Assembly (NCBI GenBank): GCA_019054805.1
Contig: JAHQIY010000014.1
Location: forward strand, 1,612,001 to 1,676,000
DNA length: 64,000 nucleotides
Origin: Brachionus manjavacas
Taxonomy: Eukaryota; Rotifera; Eurotatoria; Ploima; Brachionidae
Direction of reading: 5' to 3'
The position numbers and the translations under genes are program-made. Positions 59,336 through 64,000 of this stretch are shown here, piece by piece; position 1 is the first letter of the stretch, and every line of letters starts with the position of its first letter. The notes under the pieces are model-generated. The model was not told the DNA's origin, did not search any database, and saw nothing but the letters and a program-made list of their open reading frames with translations.

Positions 59336-61506
59336 TTAAAAAATGCTCAAAGGAATTTTTTCATTCAAATAAAATTTAGATTTCCAAGAAAAAAGCTCTT
59401 TGAATTTTTTCACTCCATTCTCACTAACAAAAAATGGAATGCTGCTTATATTTACATCAACTCTCTTCCAAATTGGACCTTGAATAGTAATTAATGAAAT
59501 AGGATCAAACCATTTTGACGGCGGAAAATACATATTCCGACTTTTAACACCTAGTTCCAAAACTGGGGCTACCAAAATATCATCTCCGACTAGAAATTGA
59601 TCACTTATATTAAATACACCAAGATTAGTAGGCTCCAGCCACCATAAAGGCCGTATTATAGGCAAACCATTGAGCAAATACTTTGAAATGTAAGGATAGA
59701 TAATCTCAGAGTGAATTTCTACAAAACTTTTGCATATTTTATTTGTTTCTTCATCAAAATACCATGGAGGCACTCCAAATTGCATAGCTGGTAAAAATGC
59801 AGTCATTTGGGTCCATCTAATGAACAGTTCTTTATTGTTCTTATTAGGATCATCATTTCCCCCGATTATGTCCGGCAAAACAAAAGGATAGCCCAGAATA
59901 CCAAATTGTAAGGTCTGGGTAATTACTGACTTGATGCCGTCATGGATGCTCCAATCTGTTGATCTGTCCAGTATTCGATGAAAAACTCCCAGGTTTTGAG
60001 TTCGATGACCAACTCGAATTTCAACATAATTTCCCTGTGTAGTGGCCATTTTGGCGTAGTTTTGCGCGTAGCTGTCCGGATAAGAATTGTTATTGAACAA
60101 TCTAAACTGTTTTGGTATCCATCTAGTTTCGCCAGCATCGAACTTGAACGAATCAATGCCATATTTACTTTTCAAAGTTTCCAATTTGTTTCCAAAATAT
60201 TTGACTGAATCCGGATTAGTGGTATCCAGGATAACAGAATTCTGTCCATTCCACCATTTTGTGAATCCAGGATGATCGCCTGATGATTCTTTTACCCAAA
60301 AATTTTTCTCCACTCCCGGCACAAAGTTGTAGGAATCAATATTACAGAATGGATGAACCCAAAGTGTTGCTCTCATTCCCATTTTATGGAGTTCATTGGT
60401 CATCTGAGCTGGATTGGCAAATTTCACAGCATCAAAATCCAAATCACCATAACTAGCTTCCCATTTATCATCTATTTCCAGTTGGCTTATTGAGTAATTA
60501 TTTCTATAAATTTCTCTAGCATAGTCTAAAACTACTTTTTGACTTATGTTTCTGAAAAAAAAGTTCCATGTGGTAAAAACTGGTTTTTTCATCATGGCCA
60601 GATCAGGAATAGACTTGGGTCTGCCAAAATAATTGTCTATCATAAAAAGTTGTAATTTTTTTATGTCGTTAGCCTTACAGATTGTGTATTCAAACTTGTT
60701 TGAATAGACTGGCGTAAAGCTGTACGGAAACGAGTCCTTGGACGATTTGAGGCATATTTTGCCTGGGTCCAAATGCTTCACCATTAAAGGTATATCATCA
60801 TCAACAAATATTGCCACTCCGCTTGAACTGATCCAATACCGTTCCAAGACTGCACTCCAATCATCTGCAAATCTAAAAAATAAAAAAATTTTGTTGAGTT
60901 AAGTCAATAATTTATTTATTACCCTGTTACATAAGGTACATAATCAAATATTTGTGAGTTTATAGGCCAGTAAGGTTGACCATATGACTCGTGTCCGCCA
61001 AACCAATATCCGTTTAGCTCAAAACATGTCTCTTGGTCAATTTTTGAATTTATTTTATGGGAAATGCTCACATTATAACATTTAGTGTCATCTTGATTAG
61101 TCTGTATATTTTTCACTGCGAAAATGAATTCCTGTTCTGGGTTATTTTGCCTGATTTTTAAAAGATTTTCTTTGGAATTTTGAGTGTAAAATTTAGGGCT
61201 ATTTCGATAATGTCCTAACGCCGGATTAAATTTAAATCCATTCACTCGATGATAAAGGCTAAAGTTTTTATCAATTATTTTCAATTGAATATCGAGAAAA
61301 TTCAAATCTTTTTTTTTTGATCCAAATGTTTTGATCAAATTTAAATCATCAAAAGTGTCATCATAATTGATAATAGTGTACCCAAAAGGAAATATACTGA
61401 GTAAAATAAAATAAATTAGAAAAATTAAAATCAGAACTTTAAATATTGTCGAAAAATCGAATTTTTTTTTTGAATCTGACTCAAATTTTTTCGTTCTTGT
61501 ATTCAT
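59336..61506 (-). CDS. MYORG: GH31 glycosidase, MYORG-like, type II membrane protein
   Basis: Retaining alpha-glycosidase of family GH31, closest by eye to the myogenesis-regulating glycosidase MYORG, an ER-resident alpha-galactosidase in mammals. Exons 60923-61506 and 59336-60872 join in phase 2 to give 706 residues (human 714). The start is the only ATG upstream of a short Lys-rich tail, followed by one membrane segment (about 22-42, VLILIFLIYFILLSIFPFG), so the catalytic domain is lumenal. Family motifs in order: ELNGYWFGGHESYGQPYWP, FADDWSAVLERYWIS, SQLEIDDKWEASYGD, SFKFDAGETRW with nucleophile Asp440, DRSTDWS with the likely acid/base Asp497, and FGILGYPFVLPDIIGGN. The spacing of Asp440 and Asp497 equals that of the two catalytic aspartates I recall for the human enzyme. 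Both are present, so activity is expected. A broken fragment of this gene lies at 55.1 kb. Confidence 0.93.
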
Positions 61507-63252
61507 TGTTTAATTTAATTATGAATATTTTTTAAGGATTTAATTATCAAAATCATGTGTTTCATTTATCTTATTAAAATATGAATTTTAAAATTTATCC
61601 TTGGAGCAACAATGTTAGATAAATAAAAAAATTTAAAAGGTTTTTCATTTTAGAATATCCTCTAAATTTAGATCTCATTTTAATTAAAATTCCACTTATC
61701 AAATATATAATTTTTATTGCATTATAAAATTAAATTTTTTTCAAAATTTATTTAATTTTAAAAAAAATAACAGCTTAGAATCAATTATTTAAAAAGAAGG
61801 ATATTAATTTAATTTAAAAAATAAAAAGCCATCTTTAGCTTAATTTTATTGTTAAAATATTGAACTTTTCAAAATCGGACTATCATCAGTTTTTTATTTT
61901 GCTTGATCTTGCTGGAATTTGCTTGAATCTTTTTGTTTACTATAGAAATATCAAAAAATAATAGATTTTTCGTGCTTTTATGTTCACAAAAAATAAAAAA
62001 ATATTCTACAATATAAAGTTATTGTCTTGATCATTCGTAGTTTTTAATTGATAAAAGAATTAAAAAATGTCTATTTTAGACAGACATAAAATTCTTTTCG
62101 AGTTACCTATTTATTTTTGGTTGAATTATTTTCGAATTATACTTTCCTGGTTTCATGTCTCTTGCCAAAGCTTAAACAATTTTCTAGTTAAAACTGAAGC
62201 AGTAAAAAGCATCTAAATAAATAATTAATTTCATATTTTATCTTTTTAATTTTAATCAAAAAAAATAATAATAATAATAATAATAATAAGCTACAGCAGT
62301 AGACCTGTGGAGCGAGACTAGATGTAGTTTCGCTATGGTAGCTATCTATCTGCGACAAAAAAAAAAAAAAAATTCATTAAATATGCAATCCAGTCAAGTT
62401 CATATAAATATTTTTAAATAAAATTGTTTATCTCATTTTCAGAGAACCTCAGTTTTGCTAAAATAAATAGAAATGACAAAGTGAAATATAATTTTTTTTT
62501 ATTTCTAAGCAAAAAATAAATTAGAATCAAGATTTAATATTTCGGAGGAATTAGTATTAATGAGCTCTTAAAGTGTTAAAAATCCCCAACTAAAAAAAGG
62601 ACAATTTCTGATTGCAAACTCTGTAAAGCACTTAAGTAAAACATTTTCAAAATTTGTAACAAAATTTAATGATGACTCTTTAAAAATTTTTAATTTAACT
62701 GTTAAATTTTAATTTTTTTCAAGGGTAAATTTAAGAAAGCTTGAAGACTATTATTTATTTTATAATTTAAAAAGTAGCAATTAAACAGGAGCCACATTAT
62801 TAAAAATTGATTAAAAACTTGTTCTTAAGATGATTTCAATTCTGATGATCACATTTCTCTTTAATAGAAAAAAGATTAATATTTTAAAATTCAGCGATTT
62901 AACAAAAATTGCTTTATATACAAAGGGTTTTTTTAGGCTCATTACAGCTAACAAATTCTGTTGGAATTTTTTTTTAATTTAAAAAGCAAGATAATTAGAA
63001 ATTAATCAAATAAAAAAAAAATTTAATCAATGCAACAGTCAACATAACTTTGTTTTCTTATAAAAATTTTGATAAAAAGAAAATGCGCATCTGTTTGTTT
63101 TATCTCAATAAAGTAAAGTTAATTTTTTTATTGAAATATTTCATTTGGTAAATTCTAAAATTATAAATTCATCTCTATTCTGTGCATGTGTGGTTAAATT
63201 TTAACTGATTTTGAATTTTATAAATTTTATTACTATTATAGATTTTAAAAAA
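61507..63252. other. Spacer between divergent GH31 and SELENOS genes
   Basis: 1.75 kb of A/T-rich DNA with one SINE-like insertion (62263-62345). The 5' ends of both genes face it, so it holds both promoters. No other gene or RNA is recognised. Confidence 0.55.
62263..62345 (-). mobile_element. SINE-like element, short form
   Basis: Minus strand: GCTACCATAGCGAAACTACA, TCTAGTCTCGCTCC, ACAGGTCTACTGCTGTAGC and a (TTA)n tail of about nine units. About 95% identical to the copy at 26633-26706, which marks recent spread of the family. Confidence 0.6.
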
Positions 63253-64000
63253 ATGGATGACGACGGTCACATAGTAATCGATGAAGATGACCAAAACGTC
63301 ACATTTGGTTCTCAAATTGGACTTTTTTCTCTAGTTCTCTCCAAAATAAGCCTAAGTATCAGATTTTATTCTTAAATTAATCATAAAAACTAAAAATAAT
63401 TTTTCAAAGTTATTTCGTTTGTTCAATCAAACGGATGGTTTATATTGATCGCCTGCATAGCCATTTACTATCTATATTCACATTTAAAAACCAAAATTCC
63501 AAATTTAACTTCGATTAACAGAGACAAAAGTAAAAAAATTCAAATAATTACAAAAAAATTAATTTTTTGTTTCAGAGAATGAAGAAGAAGATTTAGAAAA
63601 TTCAATGAAAATAGCTGAAGCCAGACGTCGCCAACAAGAGGCATTCGATGCAGCTAAACAAAAATATCTCGAGGAGAAAAAAAAAGTATTTGAATTTTTT
63701 TTAAACTTTTTTTCAATTTATTTAAAACAGAAAGAAGAGGAACTGGCACAAATAAAGATAGAAGAATATGAAAGACAGAAACAAGGTCTTAGCTCCAAGA
63801 TTAAGGATTCGAAAAACAACGACGATTATTCCAGATTGGGACTTAACCCGTCTAATTTACAAAAAAAAGGCCGATTAAGAAATGATAGTAAAATTTAAAT
63901 TTTGTTTCAATTTAATATTAAATTCAAATTAGATTTCAATCCTTTAATGGGATCAAACAGTTCTGGTGGATCGTGTTCTTTTCGTCCAGATAGACGACCT
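63253..64000 (+). CDS. SELENOS: Selenoprotein S (VIMP), partial, cut by the window end
   Basis: ER membrane protein that recruits p97/VCP to the ERAD machinery. Exons 63253-63355, 63410-63529, 63576-63685, 63731-63887 and 63933-64000 (continuing) give the first 186 codons. Residues about 1-33 are the lumenal or peripheral N-terminus, 42-60 a membrane helix (GWFILIACIAIYYLY), then a long charged helix (MKIAEARRRQQEAFDAAKQK ... KKEEELAQIKIEEYERQK) that contains the VCP-interacting motif region. The last exon reads FNPLMGSNSSGGSCSFRPDR, matching the vertebrate tail YNPLSG...ACSWRPGRR that precedes the redox-active selenocysteine. Human SELENOS is 189 residues with Sec next to last; here that position would lie just past base 64000, so selenocysteine versus cysteine cannot be decided, nor the SECIS element seen. 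The charged-helix exons are split by a 45-nt intron that is open in frame. Confidence 0.93.

Noticed and set aside
1-64000. CRISPR arrays, operons, riboswitches or bacterial contamination
   Set aside because: Genes contain spliceosomal introns and metazoan-only domain architectures across the whole window; no regularly spaced direct repeats were seen.

Overview
This 64 kb window is nuclear DNA from a small-genome, strongly AT-rich invertebrate animal. Nearly every gene is cut by very short GT-AG introns (mostly 45-60 nt). The gene set is metazoan: MROH1, a secreted ADAMTS protease with a PLAC domain, OTUD5, IQGAP, a PDE9-type phosphodiesterase, a MYORG-type GH31 glycosidase, selenoprotein S, an EGF/ShK secreted protein and two gustatory-receptor-superfamily 7TM proteins. 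A monogonont rotifer or a similar AT-rich spiralian fits, but that is a weak inference from base composition, gene content and repeats. Exon models were built by hand, choosing splice sites so that reading frame and family alignment both hold. For the ADAMTS, PDE9, OTUD5, GH31, EGF/ShK and chemoreceptor genes the summed exon lengths are exact multiples of three.

Layout. 0.4-1.9 kb: chemoreceptor 1 (minus). 1.9-4.5 kb: AT-rich spacer with a MITE-like inverted repeat. 4.5-11.0 kb: MROH1 (minus), head-to-head with ADAMTS (plus, 11.8-19.9 kb, 19 exons). ADAMTS carries a dead CR1-like LINE in the intron between its two zinc-site exons and an L1/Tx1-like scrap in its last intron. 20.8-24.9 kb: OTUD5 (plus). 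24.9-27.3 kb: convergent spacer with SINE-like elements. 27.3-36.2 kb: IQGAP (minus). 36.2-41.3 kb: spacer with no recognised gene. 41.3-43.4 kb: PDE9-like (plus). 43.8-45.4 kb: chemoreceptor 2 (plus), with the same four-exon structure as chemoreceptor 1, including a 14-nt microexon.

45.4-57.1 kb is a transposon-rich tract around one small RA/ubiquitin-fold gene (50.1-50.8 kb, minus). It holds LINE 3' ends, three copies of a dispersed family with a zinc-finger-like coding tail, a 660-bp element with 109-bp inverted repeats, a perfect 8-bp target duplication and an internal ORF, an 885-bp TA-flanked MITE, and a broken fragment of the nearby GH31 gene. 57.4-59.0 kb: secreted protein of three EGF-ShK modules (minus). 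59.3-61.5 kb: MYORG-like glycosidase (minus). 63.25 kb to the end: selenoprotein S (plus), cut by the window edge a few codons before the expected selenocysteine.

The host genes do not form a pathway. They are ordinary, independently acting animal genes covering signalling (IQGAP, PDE9, RA protein), protein quality control and deubiquitination (SELENOS, OTUD5), extracellular matrix (ADAMTS, EGF/ShK), lysosome/HEAT-repeat biology (MROH1), ER glycosidase function (GH31) and chemoreception. No prokaryote-type system, CRISPR array, rRNA or convincing tRNA gene was seen.
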